From Prorocentrum cordatum (taxonomy: Eukaryota > Sar > Dinophyceae > Prorocentrales > Prorocentraceae), in contig CAUYUJ010000208.1 of assembly GCA_963575745.1 (NCBI GenBank), positions 52,856 to 116,855 on the forward strand: a DNA stretch of 64,000 nt, in the 5' to 3' direction. Positions 11,001 through 21,250 of the stretch are shown piece after piece (the first letter of the stretch is position 1; each line of letters starts with the position of its first letter). Made by a program: the position numbers and the translations under genes. The notes below the pieces were generated by a model that was not told the DNA's origin, searched no databases, and worked only from the letters and a program-made list of their open reading frames with translations.

Positions 11001-12994
11001 AGGAAGCGCAGCGGGCGAGGGTCCTCGGGCACAATGCCAGGGTCCGTGCCCCCCGGGGGGCGCCCGGCCATGCTGGGAGCGTACCCGAAGATGTTCGCCT
11101 TTGTATCGAACTCGACCCACGCCAGCACGTGCACGCGCAGCGTGCCCCGCCCCTGGAACTCGATGCGGAGAACGTATTGGAAGACGCGCTCGAAGCCGCA
11201 CTCGGACGGGCTCGCGAGAACGACCTTTTCAAACAGCGTCGTGATGGTGTGGCACAAGTGCAGCGTCAGGGCGGGCTGCAGCTCAGTCAAGTCAGAGGCC
11301 TCGCGCACGCGCGCAAACATACCGTCGTGTAGCAAAGCCTTCCACTCGGCTGGGGCAATCGTCATGAAGACGTTCGGGAGCCCACGCTTCCACTCGGACT
11401 CCACGTCGCGGGCAGCTCCCGGCCCTTGAAACGAGGCCACGTACTCCGGGTGCTCCGCCATCTGCCTGCAGACGTCCTCCAACTTCTCCCGCTCCCACTG
11501 CCAGAAGCCCGAGAAGTTCTGCATCTCCCTGGCCGGCTCGTCCGGGGCAATGCGCTGCTGCTTGGCAATCGCGACCAGGGAGGACAGCTGCCGCGCCAGC
11601 GCGATATCGTAGAGCAGCGCGAACAGAGGGAAGTCCGTCTGGTAGGCCACGCACCGGCTGCACAGCTTCCGCATGAAGCTCGCCTTGATGCTCGGCTTCC
11701 CGTTCTCTGCGGCGAGGTTCAGGGCGCGCAGGCGCGGGCGCAGATCGGAATCGCCAAAGGCGGACGTCGGGTACAGGACGGGCCGAGCCGCCGCCTCGAC
11801 CCCGGGCATCCGGAGGAGGAGCTCCGCGGTGTAGATCCAGCGCGCCCCCTCGCCCGCTTCCTGCAGGGCTGCGAGCTTCTGCAGGTGCATCTCGTAGTAG
11901 CGCCGGTAGGCGTCCGAGTGCTCCATGAGCCGCGCGAAGGCTGCCCGCGCTCGCGGGGTGGGCAGGCCCGCCTGGACATCGCGCGCGCGCGCCACCGGGC
12001 CCGGACCACGCTGGTCTTCTTCTTGCAGGCCGTCGGCGCGCGGCCGCCCCGCACAGAGGTGTAGTCGCACTGCAAGTTAATGATAGGCAGCGACGCGGCC
12101 TCCTCCTCCGTCAGCTCAAAAACGCATCGCTGGGCCGCTCCCTCGTCGCCCGCCGCCGCGCGGAACGTCCCGGCTCTCGCGTCGTAGACGGGCCAGTCGC
12201 TCGCGGCCGGCGTCACGTAGTACTTCGCGTTGCCGGAGCGAGGCTGCGCCGCGGCGGCCCTGCAGCTGGCGCACGCGCCGCAGTGCACCACGCGGCCGGA
12301 CTCGCTGGCGCCCGGGGGCGTCGACGGGCTTGCCCCAGTGCCAAACGCCGCTGCACTGCGTGCACGCGACCCATTCCGCCCCGGCCACCGCCGCTGCCCA
12401 CTCACCGGCGTCCACGCACGCAGACCGAGGTGCCAGGCGCCGGGGGGCGGCGCGCTCCATCGCCGACGGCGGCAGGTCGCGCCCGCCGGGGCAGGCCGCG
12501 GCGGCGGTCTCGACAGAGAGCCCGTGGCCGCCCACGGCCCAGTCGCGCTGCGGCGGCCGCAACGAGGGCAGAACGTCCAGGACCCGAGTGCCATCCAGCG
12601 CCGGCCTCGGCGAATGCCGTCGGGCGCCTCAGCATCCTCCGCGGGGCCTCCGCTCAGCTCCTCCACCGGCCTCGGCGGGCGTCCAGCGCCCACAGCGAAG
12701 CAGCGGTTCGATTCGGTCAGCCAAGTCGAGGCGGCGTCGGCGCGGCGCGCCCGACGCGGTGCCCGCGATCGCCATCGGCGCGGCCCCCTCGGCATTGCAC
12801 TGGAGGCGCAACTCCCGCGCCCGGCGCGCGCTCAAGCCGAAGTCCCTCCTCAGATCGCTCGGGCCAGCTCCGTCCCGTACCGCTTCGGCGACGCGTGCGT
12901 GGTCAGCAGCGCTGAGCGTGGCCCTGGTCGCGCCGGCTCGCACCGCTTGGGCGACGCGCGCGGTCAGTCGGTCTGGGGTCAGTGGCGCGGCGCA
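8088..12994 (-). pseudogene. Helitron-type Rep/PIF1-like helicase gene, 3' part, interrupted and mutated
   Basis: Minus strand, continuing from 23,641-24,154 after the inserted retroelement. In order of translation: one helix-turn-helix-like unit (about 12,920-12,790), Cys-rich segments (FCPRCGRR near 12,570, CTQCSGVWHW near 12,355, HCGACASC near 12,270), a Rep-like region and a PIF1-like helicase. The Rep region has EFQGRGTLRVHVLAW at about 11,120-11,165 and NYVTSYEMKGSDAL near 10,920, the expected position of the two catalytic Tyr. Helicase motifs seen: GGPGTGKTS (about 9,960), LLVFDECSQ, FVGDFHQLQP, MTIRRSQGSTLDM and YVALSRFRTRD. The family nicks and moves single-stranded DNA for rolling-circle transposition. 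Defects: the first His of the HUH motif is Arg (codon at 11,135-11,137); TAG at 9,014-9,016 stands where a Tyr is usual, just before motif V. The frame change between motifs V and VI fits a GC-AG intron at about 8,787-8,941 with an 18-C tract. Frame changes at 12,070-12,700 are further introns or breaks. It ends at a stop at 8,088. Confidence 0.82.
8787..8941 (-). other. Putative GC-AG intron in the helicase gene
   Basis: On the minus strand the interval begins GCGCCAAC and ends with about 18 C followed by AAGGAAG. Removing these 155 nt joins the helicase text ending CFDRTRR to RPDRGYAYVALSR and corrects the frame. The homopolymer would act as the pyrimidine tract. The ends are inferred from family conservation, not proven. 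Confidence 0.5.
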
Positions 12995-13385
12995 CTGTGG
13001 TGAGCGAACAGCCGAGGCACGAATGCTGTCTCGCGGGCACAGCAGCGAGGACGCGATGCGCGTGCGTCCGCGCGCCCCGCAGCGAGCGCGTGAGGTTGCG
13101 AGGGGCGCTTCGCCGCGAGGCGACGACACGCGAAACGCGAGAAAGATGGAGCCGCGGTTTTGTCGGATGCGCCGCGGCTAGGTCGCCGCGGAGGGAGCGC
13201 ACGCGAGCGTTCACCGCGGCACCGGCCAGCCTTGCCGCGCACAGGAACAGTCATGCGTGGCGGCTAGGCCGCCGCGGAGGGAGCGCGCGCGACCCGTCCG
13301 CGGCGCCGACCAGCCTTGCCGCTCGCAGGTTCCATAATTGTTTGCGGCAGGCGGGGCGCCCATCTTCCTGTGGGCGCGTTTCGCC
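12995..13385 (+). repeat. Split direct repeat A1 of YR element 1
   Basis: It starts at the core CTGTG followed by GTGAGCGAACAG and ends with GCGCGTTTCGCC. It matches 23,078-23,468 over its full 391 bp as far as I can read. It is the left end of the element. The base before it belongs to the interrupted Helitron gene. Confidence 0.93.
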
Positions 13386-14934
13386 TGCCGTTTCGGGCCC
13401 TGGCCCCGCGGCGTTTCGCTCTGGCCCCGTGTCCCTGGCCCTTTCTCTCTCGCCCTTCTGTCCTTCGGTGTCCTCCCGCCCCCTCTCGCGCCTGGCCCTT
13501 TCCCCTCTGCTGCGCTCCGCTCTCGCCCCGGCCCGCCTCTTGCCTCTCGCCCCGCGGCCCGCCGCCGGCCCTGTTCTCGGCCCCTCGGCCTCCCGTTCTG
13601 TCCCGCCGTCGGTCCCTTCGCTCGGTCTCTCGGTCCTGCCGTCCTCCCGCGCGCCGGTCTCCGCGCCGTCCGCCCCGCCGCGCGTCGGCGGGTCGCTCGC
13701 CCTCCGCTTCGCCCGCCGCGCGCGCAGGTTCCTCCTCCTTCTCCCGCGCGCGCGCAGGACAACCGCGGCCCCGCCGAGGCGGGCGGGCCGCGTTGGCTCA
13801 GCGCGCGCAAGACCAATCGCGGCCCCGCCGAGGCGGGCGGGCCGCGCTCTCGCGCGCGTGCAGATTGATTTCGACCCGCCGAGGTGGGCGGGCCGCGCGA
13901 TGCGCCCAGGCCGAAGGGCGCCCCGTTCTGGCCCCGTCGCCGCGTCGTCGTGTCGTCGTTGGCGCGTCGCGCCGCCGCCGCCGCCGCTGCTGCCGCTGCG
14001 CCGTCGCGTCCGTGTCGCGTCGGCTCGTCGTGCTCTGTCGCGTCGTCGTCGGGGCGTCGTGCTGCCGCTCGCCGCTGCCGCCGGTGTGTCGCTGCGGCCG
14101 TCGCCGTCGTGCCCGCCGCCGCCGCTGCGGTGGCCGCCGCCGCCGCCGCCGCTTCGTGTCCCGCTTCCGCTTTGGCCCCGGCGGGGCCTGCCCCGGCTCC
14201 GGTGGGGCCCGCTCCGGCCCTGGTGGCGTCCCGGTCCCTCCCTGGGCGCGGTGCTCCGCTCCTTCGTCGCCTCTGCTGGACGCGGCTCGTTTCGCGGCGG
14301 GCGCGCTGGGTCCCGGGCCGGCGCCCCGCCCGCTCCTCGTCGTTTTGCTTGGCTCGAAAGTTCTTTTCTGCCCATGGTCGGGCATCTGCGCAAGTGTGCG
14401 CACGGGGCTCGTGGACTCGCGGCAGGAGATCTGGGTTGTTGTGACACCCAGACTACCTGCTGCAAGTCCGCGAGTACCCACCCCGGCGCCTCGCGCCCGC
14501 AACTGGCGGGCAGGCGGACCGCCGGGGACATCCGTACCTGCGTTCGGCTCGTGTCGGTCGGCCCGGATCGGCCCTGGTGCCAGGCCGGCCCGTCCGGACT
14601 CCTGCAGAGACGGCGACTCGCGTTGCCCGTGCAGTCCCGGTCGAGCGCGCCAGACGCAGCGCGCGCGCGACCAGGTCGATGTTAAAGTCGCGGCGCCAGC
14701 GAGCCCGTTTCCCGCAGTGGCAGATCTCGTGGAGGTTGGGCTCGCAGCGCGCCCCAGCAGCGGCCGCGGCGGTGCGCGGTAGGACATGGAAAAGGATTTA
14801 GACGGCTTGCGCCAACCAGGCAAGGGAGATGTGGAGTGTGATCGGGCCCATCGGGGATCACGCTGACTCCACTAGCGTCGGCCCACTGAGGCCAGGACAC
14901 GGCACGACCAGGCAAGGTGGCGATGCCCGGATCA
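13386..14934 (+). other. Element 1 leader region, no gene recognised
   Basis: A CT- and GC-rich stretch between A1 and the satellite. It contains three roughly 50-bp units with GCCGAGGCGGGCGGGCCGCG (about 13,757-13,905). Open frames cross it on both strands, but the products are Arg/Pro/Ser-rich without domains. It is probably an untranslated leader. Confidence 0.6.
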
Positions 14935-15560
14935 TCATCTCCGGGGGGCGCTCGGCCCACTGGGGCCCCGCCCGCACCGGCACGTTCGATTGAACGTGAC
15001 CGGTGGGTCCACTGGGACCCCTTCAGGGAGCAGCGTGCACGCCCATGTTGGCTTTGCCCGTACCGGCGCGCTCACTGGACGCGACCGGTGGTCCACTGGG
15101 ACCCCTCTCCCTCCGCTCAAGGGCTGCAGGCAGGCCCACTGGGGCCCTGCCTGCACCGGCGCGATCGATTGGACGTGTCCGGTGGGTCCACTGGGACCCC
15201 ATCAGGGAGAAGCGAGCAAGCCCACGTTGGCTTGCCCGTACCGGCGCGCTCACTGGACGCGACCGGTGGTCCACTGGGACCCCTCTCCCTCCGCTCAAGG
15301 GCTGCACGCAGGCCCACTGGGGCCCTGCCTGCACCGGCACGATCGTTGGACGTGACCGGTAGGTCCACTGGGACCCCTTCAGGGAGCAGCGAGCAAGCCC
15401 ATGTTGGCTTTGCCCGTACCGGCGCGCTCACTGGACGCGACCGGTGGTCCACTGGGACCCCTCTCCCCCCCGCTCAAGGGCTGCAGGCAGGCCCACTGGG
15501 GCCCTGCCTACACCGGCACGATCGTTGGACGTGACCGGTTGGTCCACTGGGACCCGCTAG
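14935..15560 (+). repeat. Tandem repeat, about 178-bp unit, about 3.4 copies
   Basis: The word GGTCCACTGGGACCCC recurs at about 15,006, 15,089, 15,185, 15,268, 15,362, 15,446 and 15,540, two per unit. Units alternate CAGGCCCACTGGGGCCCTGC and GTACCGGCGCGCTCACTGGA. It sits in the leader of the YR element, upstream of the Gag-like ORF. Confidence 0.9.
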
Positions 15561-16091
15561 CCCTATGTTCTCCCAGGACGGCCTTTTGGTGGCCCCGCTC
15601 CTGGGTGACAGTGACGCGCCAAGGCCTGGCGCCCCGTTCGGGGCAGCGGACACCCGGCGCGAGCTGCGGGAGCAAGCGGCACCGACAGCTGAGAACGACG
15701 GACGGCCGGCGGCTCCGGCGGACGGTCCGGGCGGGGCGGTCCGGCTCGCTTACGAGGCTCCGCCATCCCGCCCGCCCCCCCCGCTCTCCGGGGCCCGCGT
15801 GTCGGGATTCGTGGCGCATGCGTGATCTCGCGCGCAGGCGGACTCGGGCCCCGTTACCGTTCCCGTCGCCGGTCGCACGTCGGTTTCTCCGAGGCTTGCA
15901 TTCGATCGTGCTTCGTGGCGGCTTCGCCGTGTCGGCCTCGGCCTCGTCTTTCCCGAGGCTCTCGCCCACCCGCCGACCCGCCAGTCCCGGTACCTCGTGT
16001 TCCGCGAACGTGCGACAGAGCGAGCCGCGCCGCGCGGACAGTGCAGCGGACTCCAGGTTTCCCTTCGTTCGCCGCGCAAACAATTGCCGCC

Positions 16092-17610
16092 ATGGAGGCG
16101 GCCGCTGCCTTGCGTTTCTTTCTCAAGAAGCATGCGATGGCGACAGGGGCTCCAGACCCGGACACATGGCTGAATGACATGGTCGCGATTCTCGACCGAG
16201 CGGAGGCACGTGTCCGCCGCCCGCGCGCGCGCTCCCGCTCCCGCCCGCGCGTCCGTGCGCGCGATCCGGCCGTCCCGCGCGGCCACCCGCGCGAGCGTCC
16301 CGTGCAACAGGTGTACACCCCGCAGGCACTCGTGTACGTCAACACAAAGAAGATTGAGATCTCGCCTGGAAAGGCTCACGCCCTCGACCAGGCTATACAG
16401 GCAAGCGCGCGCCCAGAACCGCCGCGACGGTCGCCCTGCGACCGCCGCCGTTCAGGCGGCGAAGAAGGAGTTCGCACCTGCTGGGACCACCGCGCCTGCC
16501 GGGCCAGCGGCACCCGCAGCGGACCCGCTGGCGGAGCTCACCCGCATCCTCACCAAGGATGACGCCCCGACGGTTCACGTCGACTTCCAGGCGCAGCTGA
16601 ACGCCATCACCCTGGCCAACTTGCCCACCGCGGCGTGGCCCAGGCGCGCCCCCCCCCCTCCCAGCCTGTTTCGCCGGTCCGCGGCCGCCCGTCCGGCCGC
16701 GTCGCGTCAGGACCGTGCGCGTCGATTCCCTCGCATCCGAGGTCGACCGCCTACAGAAGAAGAAAGGGCTTGCCGCCCCTTTTGTCAACGTCGACTTGCG
16801 CCTGTGGCTTCCCACGGGCGCGTCCGCCGTCGGCCGCCCACATGACGACGATGCCACCCAGGCGGGCGCGGGCGGCGGGGCCAAGCCTCGCCTGATGAAT
16901 TGGACCGAGTGGCACCTCGCCTTCGACCAGTACCTCGCTGTCCCGCCCGCCGACCGTACTCGCGGACCCTCCTCGGCGGCGCAGGTACGCTCTGGCCGCT
17001 GCCGCAACGAAGCAGCTCGACTTCGCCGCGGCACTCGCACACAAGCAGATCTGCCTCCTGGCATCTTGCCGCGCGCGCCCGCGCGCCCTCCGGCCAGCGG
17101 ATTCCCCGCTCGCTTCGCAGGTAGCGGCCCACGCCCAGCTCAAGGGCCGCAAAGCCCACCTGGGCGTGTTCTACGACCAGGTCGCCCGCCGCTCCTGGGC
17201 CGAGAAGGCCGCCGCTGGCGTCACAGGTTTCCAGGCCCGCCACCCCGCTCCGCCGCGCGCGCCCGCGCCCCGCCCCCCCGCCGCGGACCTCGGCATCGCA
17301 GGTGAGTCAGGCGGCCCTCGCCCTCGACGAGGTGCTGCTCCGCCAGGCGGAGCGGGAATACGATTTTGACGAGAAGAGCCTCGGCAGCGCCCCCGCCGCC
17401 ACGAAGCAGGAGGGAGCCGGTCCGGCCCGAGGCCCGGCGACGCCCAAGCGCAGCCAGGCCCACCGTGCGGGCCATGGCCTGACCGCCCAGCAGAGTCAGC
17501 AGAGTCAGCAGGGCAAGCGCAGGGCCGACACCGGGGCCAAGACCGGCTCCTGGAAGAGCTGGAACAACAAGAGCAACGGCGGGGGCGGCGGCAAATGGCA
17601 GCGCCGCTGA
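16092..17610 (+). CDS. Gag-like ORF1 of YR element 1, with six putative short introns
   Basis: The chosen start gives MEAAAALRFFLKK. Frame changes disappear if these intervals are removed: 16,206-16,310 (105 nt, least certain), 16,401-16,455 (55), 16,644-16,710 (67), 16,945-16,984 (40), 17,061-17,120 (60) and 17,235-17,301 (67). All six start GC and end AG. The joined exons total 1,125 nt, an exact multiple of three, or about 374 residues. Visible in the product: a coiled-coil-like stretch (DSLASEVDRLQKKK), a WTEWHLAFDQYL segment, FYDQVARRSWAEKA, and a Gln/Gly/Lys-rich tail (QQSQQSQQGKRR, then SWNNKSNGGGGGKWQRR) suited to nucleic-acid binding. Position before RT and this composition suggest Gag, the structural protein that packages element RNA. 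There is no CCHC knuckle. No sequence family is recognised with certainty. Confidence 0.65.
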
Positions 17611-17843
17611 TCAGCGACAGCGCGCGCCTGACGGGCACAGCCGTCAGCACGGCGCGCGGAATTTTGGGCTTGCTGCTAATTAGAGCGTCCGACGCGGTAA
17701 AGGGTCCGAGGCGCACCAGGAATGCGCGGGCCCCGCCCTCCCTCCTGCGCCCTCCACGGCGCCCCCCTCGCCCTCCACGGCGCGCCCCTCGCCTTGGCGC
17801 CCCCCTCGCCCTCCGCGGCGCGTGCGTTCAGCTTGCTTTCGCC

Positions 17844-20483
17844 ATGAAGCGCTTTCGCGAGCACGCGAGCCCGGACGAGCCGGCTCCCAAACGGTCTGTG
17901 TCTGATGCTCGCAAGTTGTCTTTCGCCGAAGCGGCCGCCCTCGAAGGCGATGCCGGCTTCGAGCCGGGCTGCAAGCTTTCGCAGGACACTTTGGCGGCGC
18001 TTGAATGGATGGCATCGAGGCCACCCGAAGAGGCGCCCAGGTGCGCGCGCAAGGCGACCGCGCGCCACGACCGAGCGCAGGTAAGGGAGGAGCGTGAAGG
18101 GGCTGTTCTGCGGGTCCTCTCCATGGCACATCAGTTCAGGACGGCCGGATTCGTCGAAATCTGGGGTCGCGGCGCGGACCCGGGCGTCGCCAACGTAGCA
18201 TCCGGCGTCAACGGCCCGCTCTTCGAACGCCTGGTCGCCGATGTGGACTTCCACGACCCGAAATGCGTTGACTTCTTCCGTGAGGTGCAACGCGCGAGGG
18301 GCGGCTCTGCTTCTCGCGCCCGACGGAGCGCGGCCGGCGAAGGGTGCACCGCTGATTGGGACACTCGAAAAATCCGGCACGGGGACGGAGATGGCGCATA
18401 AGCCGCTGATATCAGCGGAAGAGATCCTTCGAGGCCGGCGCGCGCGCGCGTCGGCAGGGGCCCGGCTTCTCCTCCCTGGCCCCCCGCCCCGCCGCGCGCC
18501 AGCCAATGCACGGGACAGAAAAGCATTGTTCAAAAGGACACGGCCAAGCCCGTGCGACGAAGCGCTGCACGAGGGCGCACTCGCCGACGCGAGCGCGGGG
18601 CGATTGACGACGCCCCGGCGACTGAGCCCCGACGACGTGCCCCCGGATGCCGCGGTAATCCCCCGCTTCGGCGTGGAGCAGGGGACGCGGCCGGACGGCA
18701 CCGCTAAGGTACCCCGACGGCCGCCCGCGCCGCTCATTCGCGGACCGCCGCCCGCGCGCCAGGTGCGCGCCGTAGACGACTGCAGCGCGGCCCACCTCAA
18801 CAAGGGTACGGAGCCGCAGGAACGGATGAAGCATGACACTGTCGACGCGCTGTTTGACGCGTGTCGGAAATTGGCGCGACGCGTTTCTCGGGCCCCGACG
18901 CCGCGTGCGCTCTGCCCTGTTCAGGCACCCCTGGGGCCCTTGGAGCTCTTCAAGGCCGATATTGATTCCGCCTTCCGCAGAATCCCCTTGCGCCCGGAGC
19001 ACCGACGCTTCGCTTGGGTCATCTATTGCTTCGCCGGCGTCACCTGGGGAGCCCAGCACGTTGCCCTCCCGTTCGGAGCAGGCCCGCGCGGGCCATCCCG
19101 CCCCACCCGCCGCCCCGCCGCGCGTCGCGGCGCAGTCAGCAGCGTACACAACTGGGAGAGAATCGGCGCGGCCCTAGTGGCCATCTGCAGGCGCCTCTTG
19201 CGGATCCCAATCCTGAGGTACGTCGACGATCTGTTCGGCGTCGAGCGCTCCGGGGAGGCCCGTCTCGCTCTGTCCCCTCCCCCCCTTCCGTCGCACCCGG
19301 TCGACCCTCTCCGCGCTCGCGCAAAGGCCCAGCACGCCCTCTCGTGCGTGGTCCGGGTGATCAGGTGCATCCTGGGCCCTACGTCGGTGGCCGATAAGAA
19401 AACTGAGTCGGGCCCGTCGCTCGTGATTCTCGGACTAGCCATCTCGGTGCACCGCGCGCGACGCGTTCGCGAATGGGGGGCTAGGGCACTGTGCGTGCGG
19501 TGTCGCAGACCTCACGCAAAGGGCTGATTGCGCGCCCGTCCAAGGACAAGGTCGACAAATGGACGAACCGAATCAGGACGGCGCTTGACGACGGTTCGAT
19601 GACCGCAGGCGCGCGCGTGATCGCGCGCCGCGCGCGCCGGGGGCGACACCTTTCTTTGCACAGGTGGGGCCGCCAAGCTCGCGGGCGCGTTGTCGTGGGC
19701 GGCGTCGTGGCAATTCCGCAAACTAGGCCGTGCGATGCTGCGGCCCTTGTTCGCCCACGCACACTCGGGGCGTCCGTTTCTACCGCGCCCCGCCCTGCGC
19801 AGCCTGGCGTGGTGGTTGGAAGTGTTGCAGAGAAGCGTTGCAGAGACAAGGGAATGGGAGCCCGCGGACACCCGCCCGCCGGTCCTTGCCTTCGCTGACG
19901 CCCGGGGCGAGCCCCCACGAGCGGCCGCCGTCCTCTGGATCGACGGACGTTGGGAATACACAGACCAGATGCCGCCGGCCTGGCTAACGAGGCCCCGATC
20001 GCGCGCCGGCGACCGATCGATGCAATTCGGCCTGCGCGCAGGCAATTCCAGCAGCGGAGCGACGATCAGATCGCCGGACTCGAGATGCTCGCTTCGGCCT
20101 TGGCGATCTCCACCTGGCAGAAGGAGCTCCGGGGCCGCAAGGTTCGCCTCTTTAGCGACAACACGATCGCCGAATGGTCGTTCCGAAAGGGATCAGCGAA
20201 GTGCTGCGACCACGGGGCCATCGTCCACCACTTCTGGTCGGTGATCGGGCTGCTCCAGATCAACCTCCGGATCGACCGTGTCCCTTCCGGCGGGCCCGCG
20301 CGTTATCTCTGTCAGGTCGGGTCCCACTCCCGCGGCGCGCCAGTTGATAACATTTCTGACCTGCCCAGTCGGGAGGATTATGATCTCATGACACGCATTG
20401 GGGCCACCTGGAGGCGCCCGTGGCTGCGGCCAGAATTCTGGGACCTCCAGCTGCCATGCCAGCTCGCGGCCCGTCCCGTCTGA
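17844..20483 (+). CDS. RT-RNase H ORF2 of YR element 1, with about 12 putative short introns
   Basis: The gene copies element RNA into DNA. Key residues: KADIDSAFRRIP (RT motif A), PFGA...VSSVHNWERIG (motif B), RYVDD at about 19,217 (catalytic motif C), and RNase H segments VRLFSDNTIAEW and VDNISDLPSRE. Aligned to the uninterrupted copies at 35,356 and 47,147, the extra segments are 18,033-18,080 (48), 18,285-18,342 (58), 18,434-18,502 (69), 18,709-18,762 (54), one ending 18,924, 19,082-19,135 (54), 19,258-19,326 (69), 19,447-19,508 (62), 19,615-19,663 (49), 19,992-20,041 (50) and 20,290-20,343 (54). They start GC or GT and end AG. Removing them repairs every frame change and gives gap-free alignment at most joins (for example FFRE|GAPLIG beside FRRGAPLVG). 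The insertion ending at 18,924 could be 33, 42 or 54 nt. The spliced length is about 2,031 nt (676 residues). Confidence 0.85.
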
Positions 20484-20572
20484 GCGCTCTCGCGGCCTCG
20501 CCAGTGCTCTCCTTCCCCCCGCTCCTGCTCTCCCGCCCACCCGTCACCCCGCGCTCGCTCGCGCGTAGCGTC

Positions 20573-21055
20573 ATGCGGCAAGTCTGCCCCCGCCCCGAGG
20601 GCATTTTCAACGTATCCATGGCGCGCGATCGAACACCGCCGCGGAGGTGCTGTTACGTTCGGCTGATCCAGCGAGCGCACACCGCAAGTCATCTCGCGAA
20701 GGTCGCGGCGCATTCCCTTTTCAGGAGCGAGATGCGGCAGCGCGACACGGACGCGGCGGCCTCGTGGCTGCGGGGCCGCGGGATCCGCTCGTGGTTCCAG
20801 CTCGGGCGGCTTCCCGCGGATTCAGTGCCGTCCCTGGGCTTGGCTAGGGACGCGCGCGCGACGATCCTCCGGGCCATCCAGCTGGCCATCGAATGCCGAC
20901 TGGACGAAGCACTCTGCACCTTCGGCACGGAACTCGAACCGGAGTCCAGCTGCTCAAGCAGCGAATCTGATACCATCGACTATCGCACGACGATGGTGGG
21001 CGCGCCGCAGGGCGCGGACGTCGATGACGACCCAATCGAAACGACGTCGCCTTAG
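20573..21055 (+). CDS. Small ORF3 of YR element 1
   Basis: 160 residues from ATG at 20,573. It sits between RT-RNase H and the recombinase. The N-terminal half reads as helices (HTASHLAKVAAHSL...), followed by a GIRSWFQLGRLPADSV segment and ARDARATILRAIQLAIE. The tail is Ser/Glu/Asp-rich. The helical part resembles the N-terminal part of the recombinase ORF in the second element (37,112 onwards), in which an equivalent domain is fused to the recombinase. It may be a SAM- or HhH-like interaction domain, which is inference. No catalytic motif is seen. Confidence 0.5.
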   Translation: MRQVCPRPEGIFNVSMARDRTPPRRCCYVRLIQRAHTASHLAKVAAHSLFRSEMRQRDTDAAASWLRGRGIRSWFQLGRLPADSVPSLGLARDARATILRAIQLAIECRLDEALCTFGTELEPESSCSSSESDTIDYRTTMVGAPQGADVDDDPIETTSP

Positions 21056-21250
21056 CCGCGCCGTCACCGGCCAGCGCCGGTCGCTCCCGCTCGACCCCGC
21101 GCAAGGCTCGCATCAGAGAAAGAGACGCGAGCGCCGCCCGGGAAGGCGCGTCAGTAACGCGGCACGAACGCTCTCACACGCGAAGGGGGCTATCGAGAGG
21201 CGCGCAGGGCGCGGGGCGACCTCTCTCAACGCGCCCCTCGGCGCGCCAGA

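Noticed and set aside
12982-14685. 567-codon plus-strand frame across A1 and the leader of YR element 1
   Set aside because: It crosses the terminal repeat boundary, is Arg/Ser/Pro-rich, and overlaps an equally long minus-strand frame; no motif.
18883-18924. Exact placement of the intron ending at 18,924
   Set aside because: Options of 33, 42 and 54 nt all keep the frame and fit the alignment similarly, so no single boundary was chosen.
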